This document shows, piece after piece, positions 8,579 through 17,758 of a stretch of 64,000 nucleotides of DNA. The position numbers were made by a program, and so were the translations under genes. The stretch's first letter is position 1; each line of letters starts with the position of its first letter. The notes beneath the pieces are model-generated. The model had not been told where the DNA came from, made no database searches, and saw only the letters and a program-made list of their open reading frames with translations. The DNA comes from Bacillota bacterium (GTDB taxonomy: Bacteria; Bacillota; Dehalobacteriia; UBA4068; UBA4997). The stretch is taken from positions 62,001 through 126,000 of the forward strand of contig JAETNY010000006.1 in assembly GCA_021771915.1 (NCBI GenBank). Direction: 5' to 3'.

Positions 8579-9115
8579 CTATGCTTCTTCTACAATAATA
8601 TTTTTGTTCGTGAAAATGCAAATATCTGAAGCAATATCAATAGCCTTATATGCGATATCCTTAGCGGAAAGTTCCGTGTTAGCCAGCATGGCTCTGGCCG
8701 CAGCCAGCGCATAAGCGCCGCCGGAACCGATAGCCGCCACGCCATCGTCCGGCTCAATAACCTCGCCATTGCCAGAGATAATCAACATTTCCTGACCGGA
8801 AGCCACCACCATCAACGCCTCCAGGTTGCGCAACACCTTATTGGTGCGCCATTCCTTAGCCAGGGAAACCGCCGCCCGGGTCAGATTGCCGTTATATTCC
8901 TCCAAATAGCCTTCAAATTTCTCACAAAGCGTAAACGCATCAGCAACCGCTCCGGCAAAACCAACCACAACCTGATTTTTATACAGACGACGTACCTTGC
9001 GAGCAGTATTTTTCATCACAATACTCTGTCCCATTGTAACCTGTCCATCGCCGGCGATTGCCACCTTGCCGTTGCGTTTCACACCACAAATTGTGGTGCC
9101 TCTAATTTCCACCAT
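8579..9115 (-). CDS. hslV: ATP-dependent protease peptidase subunit HslV (ClpQ)
   Basis: HslV is the proteasome-like threonine peptidase of the HslVU complex. The first residues are [11 protein letters not shown]; the nucleophile should be the Thr after the short propeptide, as in HslV proteins where the N-terminus is removed. GDGQVTMGQ and the [14 protein letters not shown] region are family signatures. The 178 residues are the normal length. The gene lies right behind a strong promoter, with AAGGAGG in a very short leader. Confidence 0.97.
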   Translation of the reverse strand: MVEIRGTTICGVKRNGKVAIAGDGQVTMGQSIVMKNTARKVRRLYKNQVVVGFAGAVADAFTLCEKFEGYLEEYNGNLTRAAVSLAKEWRTNKVLRNLEALMVVASGQEMLIISGNGEVIEPDDGVAAIGSGGAYALAAARAMLANTELSAKDIAYKAIDIASDICIFTNKNIIVEEA

Positions 9116-9133
9116 TTAGCAAATCCTCCTTAT

Positions 9134-9162
9134 ATTATACACCAATTTACATAATATAACAA
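9134..9162 (-). promoter_or_regulatory. Promoter for hslVU
   Basis: TTGTTA (9157-9162) and TATAAT (9134-9139) are 17 bases apart on the minus strand, about 19 bases before the hslV start. This allows hslVU to be transcribed separately from trmFO. Confidence 0.78.
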
Positions 9163-9197
9163 TGTTTTTTTATATCATAATTAATATATTTTATCTG

Positions 9198-10538
9198 TCA
9201 GTTTTTATTATCAGTCATGCTATCCGTTTCAGTCATCTCAGCCAGACATTTTAAAGCGCGCTGGGCAATTTGCAGATTTTTGTTCTGTTTACCGCGCACT
9301 TTATAGCCCAACGGCTCAATCAAACCAAAAGTTACATTCATTGGCTGAAAATTAGCGTTTGGCGTTTGCAGCCAACCCAAAAGACCACCCAAAGCTGTCT
9401 GCCGGCTCCAAATCAACGGCGGCTCTCCATTGGCTGCTCTGGCTGCATTACGCCCCACCGCCAGCCCACAGGCTGCGCTTTCCACATAGCCCTCCACACC
9501 GGTTAGCTGGCCGGCAAAATAAATTCGCTCGTCCTCTTTCAGGCAAAGTTCCGGCTTAAGCAAGCGTGGTGCATTAATAAAACTGTTACGGTGCATAACG
9601 CCAAAACGCAAAAACTCGGCTCGCTCCAAACCGGGAATTAACCGAAAGACCCGTTTCTGCTCGCCCCAGGTCAAACGGGTTTGAAAACCAACCAGATTAA
9701 ACATCGTAGCCGCCGCATTATCCTGCCGTAGCTGTACCACGGCATATGGCTCCCGGCCACCGTCATGCGGATTGGGCAAACCAACCGGTTTTAAGGGGCC
9801 AAAGCGAATAGTATCCACACCACGGCGCGCCATGCTTTCAATCGGCATGCAGCCATCAAAATCCTTTTCCTGCTCAAAATCATGCAACGGCGCGCGCTCC
9901 GCCGCCAACAGCTCCTGATAAAAATGCTCATATTGCGGCCTGTCCATCGGGCAGTTTAAATAATCCCGACTTTCACCCTTATCATAGCGCGAGGCCCAAT
10001 AAACCTTTTCCATATCAATCGTTGCACCGTCAATAATAGGCGCCACAGCATCATGAAAATGCAAATATTCTTCCCCCAGACGCAAGCGCAAATCATTCGC
10101 CAAAGCGCCCTCCAGCAATGGCCCGGCCGCCACAATAACCAAACTGCCGTCCGCCAGCAACGGCTCCAGACTCTGCACCTCGTCATAATGCACCGTAATT
10201 GCCGGATTGGCCAAAACGCGTTCAGTCACCATACGGCCAAAGCCCTCTCTGTCCACCGCCAAAGCGCCGCCAGCCGGCACCCGGCAAGCATCAGCACAGG
10301 CCATAATCAGAGAGTCCTGCCGCCGCATTTCTTCTTTCAGCAGACCAACAGCATTAGTTAAACCAGCCGCACGCAAAGAATTACTGCAAACCAACTCCGC
10401 AAAATAATCAGTATGATGAGCCGGAGAACGCCGCTTGGGGCGCATTTCATAAAGCTGCACCTGACAACCAGCCGCTGCGGCCTGCCAGGCAGCCTCGGCG
10501 CCAGCCAAACCAGCGCCCACAATTTTAATTATTTTCAT
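9198..10538 (-). CDS. trmFO: Methylenetetrahydrofolate--tRNA-(uracil-5-)-methyltransferase
   Basis: TrmFO uses folate and FAD to methylate U54 of tRNA to ribothymidine. The FAD-binding GAGLAGAEAAWQAA motif is at residues 8-21, and CSNSLRA, the GCMPIESMARRG segment and the YVESAACGLAVGRNAA C-terminal FAD motif are all present. Length 446 is typical. It follows topA by 38 bases, as in many Bacillota. The xerC/codV gene often found between trmFO and hslV is absent. Confidence 0.97.
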   Translation of the reverse strand: MKIIKIVGAGLAGAEAAWQAAAAGCQVQLYEMRPKRRSPAHHTDYFAELVCSNSLRAAGLTNAVGLLKEEMRRQDSLIMACADACRVPAGGALAVDREGFGRMVTERVLANPAITVHYDEVQSLEPLLADGSLVIVAAGPLLEGALANDLRLRLGEEYLHFHDAVAPIIDGATIDMEKVYWASRYDKGESRDYLNCPMDRPQYEHFYQELLAAERAPLHDFEQEKDFDGCMPIESMARRGVDTIRFGPLKPVGLPNPHDGGREPYAVVQLRQDNAAATMFNLVGFQTRLTWGEQKRVFRLIPGLERAEFLRFGVMHRNSFINAPRLLKPELCLKEDERIYFAGQLTGVEGYVESAACGLAVGRNAARAANGEPPLIWSRQTALGGLLGWLQTPNANFQPMNVTFGLIEPLGYKVRGKQNKNLQIAQRALKCLAEMTETDSMTDNKN

Positions 10539-10576
10539 ATAATACTCTTTTGTAATACCTTATTTTCAAACTTAAA

Positions 10577-12727
10577 TTATTTCTTTATCTTCTTGGCCGC
10601 CTGCTGCGCCGCTTTCTGCATAACCGCGTCCGCCGAAGCCTTTTTGCGCTTTTTCTTATGCGCGTTACTGGGACAATCCGCATTGGGGCAAACTTTTTGT
10701 GTCTGACCAGAACGTAGGTTTTTTTCGGCCAGCTGCTTGCCACATTCCGGGCAGGCTTCTTCAATCGGCTTATCCCAGGAAACAAATTTACACTGCGGAT
10801 AATTGCTGCAACCATAGAACACCCGGCCGCCGCGGCTCTTGCGCTGAATAATCTCTCCGCCGCAGGCCAGACATTTAACCCCGGCGCTAATCACAATCGG
10901 CTTGGTATTGCGACAATCCGGAAAACCGGAACAGGCCAGAAACTTCCCATAACGCCCAAGTTTGTAAACCATTGGCCGACCACAGAGTTCACAATTATCA
11001 CCGCTATATTCCGGCTCCAAATCCACCTTTTCCAATTCGGCCTCGGCCTTGGCCAATTCCTGCGCAAACGGCTGATAAAATTCTGACACAATCTGCCGCC
11101 AGTTGCGTTTACCCTCCTCAACCTCGTCCAAAAGCGCCTCCATACCGGCGGTAAAATCGATATCAATAATATCCGGAAAACCCTCTTTCAGCAGGTTCAC
11201 CACCACCATACCCAACTCTGTGGAATAAAAATGTTTATCCTCGCGCACCACATAACCGCGCCCGATAATCGTATCCACAATCGGCGCATAGGTACTGGGA
11301 CGGCCAACGCCTTTTTCCTCCAGCGTTTTCACCAGCATAGCCTCCGTAAAACGCGGCGGCGGCGCGGTAAAATGCTGCTTCGGCTCCAGCTTCTCCGCCG
11401 ACAGGGTCTGCCCCTCCTGCAAAGCCGGCAACAAACCCAAATCCTCTTTATCGCCCTCGTCGTCCTTGCTCTCAATATAAAGCTGCATAAAGCCAGGAAA
11501 ACGAATTACCGAACCACTGGCGCGAAAGGTATAACGACCATTAGCAATATCTACCGTTGTAGTGTCAATAATTGCTGATGACATCTGACTGGCCACAAAA
11601 CGCTCCCAAATCAGCTTATAAAGCTTGTATTGCTGAGGGGTTAAAAACTGGCGCACATCAGCCGGCCGCCGGCTGACGTCAGTCGGGCGAATAGCCTCAT
11701 GCGCGTCCTGAATTTTGCCCTTGCTCTGATAAACGCGCGGCTTTTCCGGAACATACTCCGCCCCATACTGGCTAACGATAAATTCTCGCGCCGCCTGCTG
11801 TATCTCCGGAGCAATACGTGTAGAGTCAGTACGCATATAGGTAATCAAACCAACCACGCCCTGTTTGCCCAAACTAATACCCTCAAAAAGCTGCTGCGCC
11901 AGCTGCATGGTCTTTTTGGTCAGCAAGCCATGTTTGCGATAAGCCTCCTGCTGCATGCTGCTGGTGGTAAAAGGTGCCACCGGATTGCGTTTGCGCTCTC
12001 TTTTGCTGATTTTATCAATAGTATAGGGCTGTTTAGCGCTCTCCGCCATAATATTTTCCACCGTCTGCTGGTCAGGAATATGCGCAGCCTGGCCGTCAAT
12101 CCGCGCCAGCTGGGCATTAAGCGAGCCCTCGTCCGTATGCAGCACCAAACCAAGCGTCCAGTATTCCTCAGGCACAAAAGCGTTAATCTCCGCTTCACGG
12201 TCACAAATCATGCGCACGGCTACCGACTGCACGCGCCCGGCAGAAAGACCTTTTTTCACTTTAACCCAAAGCAGCGGTGAAAGCTTATAGCCCACCAGAC
12301 GGTCCAAAACCCGACGCGCCTGTTGCGCACAGATACGGTCCATATCCAACTCACGCGGCGTTTTAACAGCCTTTTTCACCGTGTCTTTGGTAATCTCATG
12401 AAACTCCACCCGGCATTTTTCATCAACGTTAGCCAAATAACCCTTTAAATGATAAGCAATCATCTCGCCCTCACGGTCCGGGTCACTGGCCAGCAGAACT
12501 CTATCCGCCCGTTTGGCCTCAGTGCGCAGATTTTTCAGAATATCGCCTTTACCGCGAATTGTAATATAGTGCGGCTCAAATTCATTTTCCACATCTACGC
12601 CCAGACTGCTTTTAGGCAAATCCCGTACATGCCCCATAGATGAAAGCACCGTATAATTTGTACCCAGATACTTGCCAATCGTTTTGGCCTTAGTTGGTGA
12701 TTCGACAATAATCAGCGTTTTTCCCAT
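10577..12727 (-). CDS. topA: DNA topoisomerase I
   Basis: Type IA topoisomerase that relaxes negative supercoils. The product (716 residues from the ATG at 12727) begins with the TOPRIM fold (TLIIVESPTKAKTIGKYL), carries ASDPDREGE, and has the active-site Tyr in ITYMRTDSTR. Three C4 zinc-finger modules follow at the C-terminus (CELCG, CLACGG, CPECGK), ending in a Lys-rich tail. The frame opens 7 codons upstream at a TTG, but the ATG matches the family and follows GAGGGG. It is 22 bases after dprA. Confidence 0.97.
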   Translation of the reverse strand: MGKTLIIVESPTKAKTIGKYLGTNYTVLSSMGHVRDLPKSSLGVDVENEFEPHYITIRGKGDILKNLRTEAKRADRVLLASDPDREGEMIAYHLKGYLANVDEKCRVEFHEITKDTVKKAVKTPRELDMDRICAQQARRVLDRLVGYKLSPLLWVKVKKGLSAGRVQSVAVRMICDREAEINAFVPEEYWTLGLVLHTDEGSLNAQLARIDGQAAHIPDQQTVENIMAESAKQPYTIDKISKRERKRNPVAPFTTSSMQQEAYRKHGLLTKKTMQLAQQLFEGISLGKQGVVGLITYMRTDSTRIAPEIQQAAREFIVSQYGAEYVPEKPRVYQSKGKIQDAHEAIRPTDVSRRPADVRQFLTPQQYKLYKLIWERFVASQMSSAIIDTTTVDIANGRYTFRASGSVIRFPGFMQLYIESKDDEGDKEDLGLLPALQEGQTLSAEKLEPKQHFTAPPPRFTEAMLVKTLEEKGVGRPSTYAPIVDTIIGRGYVVREDKHFYSTELGMVVVNLLKEGFPDIIDIDFTAGMEALLDEVEEGKRNWRQIVSEFYQPFAQELAKAEAELEKVDLEPEYSGDNCELCGRPMVYKLGRYGKFLACSGFPDCRNTKPIVISAGVKCLACGGEIIQRKSRGGRVFYGCSNYPQCKFVSWDKPIEEACPECGKQLAEKNLRSGQTQKVCPNADCPSNAHKKKRKKASADAVMQKAAQQAAKKIKK

Positions 12728-12749
12728 GATAGATATTAAGCCCCTCAAA

Positions 12750-13868
12750 TTAATTTATATTTTTCCTAATGAAGTATTGACCTTCCAATCGTTCAATCCA
12801 GCCGTCTAACTCACATTCCGTCAACAATGCGCCCAACTCTGCCGCGTCCATATTCAGCAGACCAAGCAGTTCATTAAAATGCCGCTGCTCCTCCAAGGCT
12901 CGCCAAAGCCTCTCCGCCTCTGCCGATAAATCCGACGGCGGCATATTAAACAAAAGCGGTTGCTGGCTGACAACTGGAGAGCCATATTGCGAACCGGCGT
13001 GATAATCCTCCAACACATCAGCCGCTGTCATAACCAGTTTAACACCACACTTTTGAATTAAATCAAGCGGCCCCTGACTGCTTGGACTGAAAATACTGCC
13101 TGGCACCGCATAAATATTGCGATTCTGCTCCAGGGCATAATTTACCGTAATCTGCGTACCGCTTTTCAAACCGGCCTCAACCACGATAACGCCCTGGCTC
13201 AAACCACTAACCAGCCGGTTGCGAACCGGAAAGTTTTTACTGAGCGGCTGCATACCCAGTGGATATTCGCTGATAATGCAGCCCTTTTCTGCCATTTCCG
13301 CAAAAAGCTGGCGGTTTTCACGCGGATAAACGATATCAATACCGCAGCCCAGCACCCCAAGAGTTTTACCGCCGGCAGCCAAAGCCGCCTGATGCGAAGC
13401 GCTGTCAATACCACGCGCCAATCCGCTAACCACCCAGGCGCCGGCTTTAACCAAACCGTCGGCCAAAAAGCGCGCCGCTTCTCGTCCATATGCAGTGGCT
13501 TTACGAGAACCAATAACCGCTATACATAAATCATTCTCACTCGGCAGTTGGCCGCGATAAAACAGCAAATAAGGCGCGTCCTTAATACTTGCCAGCAGCT
13601 TCGGATAGTGCGAATCCAGTCTTGTCACCACTTTGGCGTCAGCACGCAGAAATTTCTCATAAAGCGCCATAACGTCAACCTGAAAACGCTCCCTTTGCAG
13701 GCTTTGCAGAGCCGCAGCTGATATCAGCCCCTGCAAAGCCGCCGGCCATTCGTCCGGGGTTAGCCAGGCCATCTCGGCGTTGCCGTCAAAATAATCCAAC
13801 AAGGCCGCCAGACGCACACTGCCAATATCCGACAAACTATGCAGAGCAAGTAAATGCGCAAGACCCAA
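12750..13868 (-). CDS. dprA: DNA-processing protein DprA (Smf)
   Basis: DprA binds incoming single-stranded DNA and loads RecA during natural transformation; it is also present in species not known to be competent. The N-terminal helix-hairpin-helix-like region is followed by the Rossmann-type core with IGSRKATAYGREAA and SGLARGIDSASHQAAL, and a C-terminal winged-helix DprA domain (LWRALEEQRHFNELL). The start is a TTG at 13868 preceded by AAGGGGGG. Length 372 is typical. It begins the dprA-topA-trmFO operon. Confidence 0.95.
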   Translation of the reverse strand: MGLAHLLALHSLSDIGSVRLAALLDYFDGNAEMAWLTPDEWPAALQGLISAAALQSLQRERFQVDVMALYEKFLRADAKVVTRLDSHYPKLLASIKDAPYLLFYRGQLPSENDLCIAVIGSRKATAYGREAARFLADGLVKAGAWVVSGLARGIDSASHQAALAAGGKTLGVLGCGIDIVYPRENRQLFAEMAEKGCIISEYPLGMQPLSKNFPVRNRLVSGLSQGVIVVEAGLKSGTQITVNYALEQNRNIYAVPGSIFSPSSQGPLDLIQKCGVKLVMTAADVLEDYHAGSQYGSPVVSQQPLLFNMPPSDLSAEAERLWRALEEQRHFNELLGLLNMDAAELGALLTECELDGWIERLEGQYFIRKNIN

Positions 13869-13900
13869 AGCTATCCCCCCTTATGATATGTATATTTCAA

Positions 13901-15163
13901 CTATCTTTTAACGCCCTTAGCACCTTTAATACCGCCAGAAGCCCCGGCCATGCCGGCCAGAATGTTAGTGTCATAAGAATAAGTCAATTTGGCCTTACTG
14001 CGCTGCCGCCACAAGGCCGACTCCACCAGTTCATCAATCAGCCCGGCAAAATCCAAACCGCTGGCCTGCCAAAGATAGAAAGAAAGCGAGCCGGGAATGG
14101 TGTTTATTTCATTAATATAACTGCGGCCGGTAGTTTTATCCAGCAGTAAATCCACGCGCGACACACCACAGCCGTCAAGAGCCACAAAAGCTCGCTGCGC
14201 CAGCTCCTGTAATTCTGTCGCCTGCTCCGGTGATAAATCAGCCGGAACCTGCCGTCTGGCATCGCTCATGCCGCCCTGTCCGCCTTTAGCGCCGGCCATT
14301 TTAGCACCGCCGGCCATTTTCATGCCAACTCCCTTGCTGCTTTTGCCATTGCCAGCCATATACTTATCCTGATAGGTTAAAAAAGCATTATCCGTCAACG
14401 GTTCCTCGCAAACGCTGGCTCGGATTTTAGAACCATAACCCAACACAGAGCAGTTAATTTCACGCAAATCCGTCAGACAGGTTTCCAACAGCAAACGATT
14501 GCTGAAGCCGGCCGCCTCGTCCAGCGCCGCCGCCAACTCGTCAGCATTTTCCGCCCGGCTGATACCCACGCTGCTGCCAAGATTGGCCGGCTTAACAATA
14601 ATCGGCCAACCCAGTTTTTCCTCGGCCAGGCGCAGCTTACTCTGGCGATTTGCAAACCATTCGTCCGCTGTAAACCAAATCGCCGGCAAAACCGGCAAAT
14701 CATTGGCCGCCAGCACATTCTTCATCATAATCTTATCCATACCAACGGCCGCTGCCAAAACTCCCGGCCCAGCATAAGGAATATTCAGCAACTCCAAAAA
14801 ACCCTGCAAACAGCCGTCCTCGCCATGCGCGCCATGCATAACCGGCAAAATCACGTCCAAAGATACTTCCACTGTTTTGGTAAACAGCCCTTTGCCGCGC
14901 GCCACCAGCTTATGCGCACCCCGGTCGGCCAGCATATGCACCTGACGGCACTTCGCCAGCAGCCGCGGCAAATCCGCATAGGCCGCCATATCCAAAAGTT
15001 CCGGGCCTGTATACCAAAGGCCGTCCTTGCTGATATAAACCGGCACCAACTCATACTTCTGGCTTTCCGCCGCGGCCGACATCGCCTGCACCGCGGAAAT
15101 CACCGCAATCTCGTGCTCCACCGAGGGACCGCCATAAAGCACGCCCAAACGGATTTTCTGCAT
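13901..15163 (-). CDS. ddl: D-alanine--D-alanine ligase with a Gly/Lys/Met-rich loop
   Basis: Ddl makes the D-Ala-D-Ala dipeptide used by MurF. The ATP-grasp enzyme shows LYGGPSVEHEIAVIS at the N-terminus, HGAHGEDGCLQG, VKPANLGSSVGIS and INEINTIPG. The 420 residues exceed the usual 340-370: a low-complexity segment of about 25 residues (SKGVGMKMAGGAKMAGAKGG) expands the loop after QDKYMAGNGK, and the C-terminus adds a similar Gly/Lys tail (GGIKGAKGVKR). The ATG at 15163 was chosen over an upstream GTG that overlaps the AGAGGTG site. It is next to murF and has its own promoter. Confidence 0.95.
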   Translation of the reverse strand: MQKIRLGVLYGGPSVEHEIAVISAVQAMSAAAESQKYELVPVYISKDGLWYTGPELLDMAAYADLPRLLAKCRQVHMLADRGAHKLVARGKGLFTKTVEVSLDVILPVMHGAHGEDGCLQGFLELLNIPYAGPGVLAAAVGMDKIMMKNVLAANDLPVLPAIWFTADEWFANRQSKLRLAEEKLGWPIIVKPANLGSSVGISRAENADELAAALDEAAGFSNRLLLETCLTDLREINCSVLGYGSKIRASVCEEPLTDNAFLTYQDKYMAGNGKSSKGVGMKMAGGAKMAGAKGGQGGMSDARRQVPADLSPEQATELQELAQRAFVALDGCGVSRVDLLLDKTTGRSYINEINTIPGSLSFYLWQASGLDFAGLIDELVESALWRQRSKAKLTYSYDTNILAGMAGASGGIKGAKGVKR

Positions 15164-15214
15164 TCTATAAATCACCTCTTAATGACTAACTTTTTTCTTC
15201 TATTATACATACTC

Positions 15215-15243
15215 TTTATAAATATTATTTTAATTTTAGCCAA
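15215..15243 (-). promoter_or_regulatory. Promoter for ddl
   Basis: TTGGCT (15238-15243) and TATAAA (15215-15220) are 17 bases apart on the minus strand, in the AT-rich gap between murF and ddl. A TATAAT at 15202-15207 is an alternative -10 with a poorer -35. Confidence 0.6.
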
Positions 15244-15273
15244 ATTTTCCTGCCAAAATAAAAATTTAATTTT

Positions 15274-16917
15274 TTATAAGTAACTGTCCGGCAAATCATT
15301 TTCAAACAGAACATAATCGCCCGGCCGCACCCAGCCGCGCATAAAAGCGCTGGCCTCGGCCAAATCCGCCGCCACGCGCCAATGCTCCGGTGAAATTCCG
15401 GCCTCGCGCAGTCCGGCCAGCAGCGGCGCGCTCTGCTTTTGCCCGACAATCAGCACATAATCCAGCTTTTTGGCACAATATGCCGCAAATTCCCGGTTCA
15501 GGCGTTCCTGCTCACTGCCCAACTCCACCATGCCGGGAGTAATAATCATCTTACGGCCGCCAGGCATGGCTGCCAAGACGTCAACCGCCGCCTTACTGCC
15601 CTGCGGATTGGAATTAAACGCATCGTCAATAATCGTAAAGCCGCCGGCCGGTTTAATTACCAGACGATGTTCCACCGGCGGTGTCTGCGCCACTGCCCGG
15701 GCAATTTCAGCCAAACCCAGACCCAGATATTCGCCCACGGCCGCCGCAGCCAGAATATTATAAATATTATGCTTGCCCAACAAACGCGTATGAATTGGCT
15801 GGCTGCCACCCTCCGCCGTATGCAGCACAAAATCCATGCCCTGCGGTGAAAAGCTGATATCAGTAGCGGTGTAATCAGCGTCCCGACGGTCTACCGCATA
15901 AGTTCGACAAACCACCTTAAGCCGGGGCAAACGCTCGGCTATTATCGGGTCGTCCAGGTTCAGCACCGCCAAACCATAAGGCGGCAGGCTGTCAATCAAT
16001 TCAAATTTGGTATCCGCCACCGTTTCAATATTGCCAAAGGTTTCCAAATGCTGGGGGCCGATTGCCGTCAAAACGCCAATCTCCGGCTGTACCAAATCGC
16101 AAAGTTCCTTAATATCGCCTTTCTGGCGTGCGCCCATCTCCGCCACAAAAACCTGATGAATAGGCTTCAGCTGCTGGCGCACCGTCAGCGTAATGCCCAT
16201 CGGCGTATTGTAGCTATCCGGCGTTACCAAAGTATATTTGCTTTCGGCCAACACACGCCCCAACAGCATTTTACTGCTGGTTTTGCCATAGCTGCCGGTT
16301 ATGCCGATACGCAGCAGATTGGGCGACTCGCGAATGATTTGCGCAGCCTCCGCCACAAACCTGCGATTGCGCGCTTCCTCAAAGGGCTGGCGCAAAGCCA
16401 CGGCCAGCCACATCGCCAGCGGCAGAAAACCGGCCAGCGTTGCATTCAAAGGCACCCAATAGCAATTAACCTCCAGACGAAATGTGCAAATCGGCTGAAT
16501 TGCCAATAACAAACCCCATATAATAAGCGCCGTCGCATAAAGACGCTTGGCGCGCGCCGTCCATACCAGCGGTTTTTTAACCGGCGGCCGCCGCCAGAAA
16601 AGCAGCGGCAGAACAGCAGCCAGCGGCGGCACGGCAATCAGCCCCCAAACCTGCCAATCTTTCAGAACAGGCAGCGAAATCCATTGCATTATCACAAAGG
16701 TGCTGGCAATCATCATCAATATCGCGATTGTATCCACCAGATAAAGTTCCTGCGCAAGGCGCGGCCGCAGCCAGCGCCAATAACGCTCTGGCCGATAGCT
16801 GGTCTGCTGCGCCATTTGCAGATAATAAGCCAGCCGCCGGCCGGCATAAATCATGTTAAACAGCCAGGCCAGCAAGGTTCCCAGAAAAATCAGTTCATAG
16901 TTATTTAATCCAAGCAT
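15274..16917 (-). CDS. murF: MurF-type Mur ligase with an N-terminal membrane domain
   Basis: MurF adds D-Ala-D-Ala to the UDP-MurNAc-tripeptide. The C-terminal part is a full Mur ligase: P-loop GITGSYGKTSSK near residue 210, VAEMGARQKGDI, LLGKHNIYNILAAAA and DDAFNSNPQGSKAAV. The first 190 residues are unlike soluble MurF: about four to five transmembrane segments (near 5-22, 60-80, 90-108, 125-145 and 155-172) with Arg-rich loops. Such membrane-linked MurF-like proteins occur in some Bacillota. GGGGAGG precedes the ATG. Its position between ddl and a wall deacetylase fits a peptidoglycan role; whether it is the only MurF in the genome is unknown. Confidence 0.85.
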   Translation of the reverse strand: MLGLNNYELIFLGTLLAWLFNMIYAGRRLAYYLQMAQQTSYRPERYWRWLRPRLAQELYLVDTIAILMMIASTFVIMQWISLPVLKDWQVWGLIAVPPLAAVLPLLFWRRPPVKKPLVWTARAKRLYATALIIWGLLLAIQPICTFRLEVNCYWVPLNATLAGFLPLAMWLAVALRQPFEEARNRRFVAEAAQIIRESPNLLRIGITGSYGKTSSKMLLGRVLAESKYTLVTPDSYNTPMGITLTVRQQLKPIHQVFVAEMGARQKGDIKELCDLVQPEIGVLTAIGPQHLETFGNIETVADTKFELIDSLPPYGLAVLNLDDPIIAERLPRLKVVCRTYAVDRRDADYTATDISFSPQGMDFVLHTAEGGSQPIHTRLLGKHNIYNILAAAAVGEYLGLGLAEIARAVAQTPPVEHRLVIKPAGGFTIIDDAFNSNPQGSKAAVDVLAAMPGGRKMIITPGMVELGSEQERLNREFAAYCAKKLDYVLIVGQKQSAPLLAGLREAGISPEHWRVAADLAEASAFMRGWVRPGDYVLFENDLPDSYL

Positions 16918-16948
16918 TGAGGCTTACCCTCCCCATTTGTCCAACTAA

Positions 16949-17752
16949 TTATTGCAAATCTCGCGCCGCCTTTTCCGGCGCCAGAAAGCTGTCACAGATT
17001 GCTAAAAATTCCGGCAAAAATTCCAGATAAGCAAAATGTGTGCCGCCCGGCTTCACAATCAGCGCCGCATCGCGCATTTTACTCTCCATCAAACGCCCGT
17101 CAACCAGCGGCGTGGCCGTGTCCTGCTCGCCCCAAAACAAAATGGTTGGCGCCTGAACTTTAACCAGATTGGCCGTTTGGTCTTCATTAACGGTTTTAAC
17201 AAAAACCGCGCGCATCACCTCCGAGGCCTGCCGATAATCAGCGGAACCGCTTTTGGCGCGCGCCTTATCTAAAATTTCCTGTTTTCTGCCGTTTAAGCCC
17301 GGCAGAGAAAGCAGCTTTTTGGCCGCCTTATAGCTGTAAACCTTGGCGTAATAATCAAGACCCCGGTGCGCTTTAAGCCCGGCGCAACCGGTTAAAATCA
17401 TCTTATGCGGAACCCCCTCCGCCGCCAGGCGCAGACTTAAACGGCCGCCAAAGGAATGTGCCAGCAAAACAGGCGGCCGGCTACAATTCTGTTGAACAAA
17501 CTCCGCCAACAAACGCGCATAAGCCGCCGTATCCCAGGCCGCCGGCGGCTCCGGGCTTAAACCAAAACCCGGCAAATCAAAACAATAAACATGAAAATCA
17601 GCAACCAGATGCTGAAACACCGGCAGCATGGTTTCGCTGGAACAGCCCCAGCCATGCAGCAGCAAAACCGGCCAGCCAGCGCCGCCCTCCAAATAGTAAA
17701 GCGGCTGCTCCCTGCCCTCCGCCGTATAAATATATTTTCCCACTGCACTCAT
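16949..17752 (-). CDS. Alpha/beta hydrolase in the murF operon
   Basis: A 267-residue alpha/beta hydrolase with LLHGWGCSSE, nucleophile elbow AHSFGG, acidic residue in WGEQDTATP and histidine in GGTHFAYLE, so the catalytic triad is intact. It has no signal peptide. It begins 7 bases after the deacetylase stop and ends 31 bases before murF, so it is almost certainly cotranscribed with them. The family includes esterases, peptidases and haloperoxidase-like enzymes, so the substrate is not known; a role in wall metabolism is only suggested by position. Confidence 0.82.
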   Translation of the reverse strand: MSAVGKYIYTAEGREQPLYYLEGGAGWPVLLLHGWGCSSETMLPVFQHLVADFHVYCFDLPGFGLSPEPPAAWDTAAYARLLAEFVQQNCSRPPVLLAHSFGGRLSLRLAAEGVPHKMILTGCAGLKAHRGLDYYAKVYSYKAAKKLLSLPGLNGRKQEILDKARAKSGSADYRQASEVMRAVFVKTVNEDQTANLVKVQAPTILFWGEQDTATPLVDGRLMESKMRDAALIVKPGGTHFAYLEFLPEFLAICDSFLAPEKAARDLQ

Positions 17753-17758
17753 AAATTT

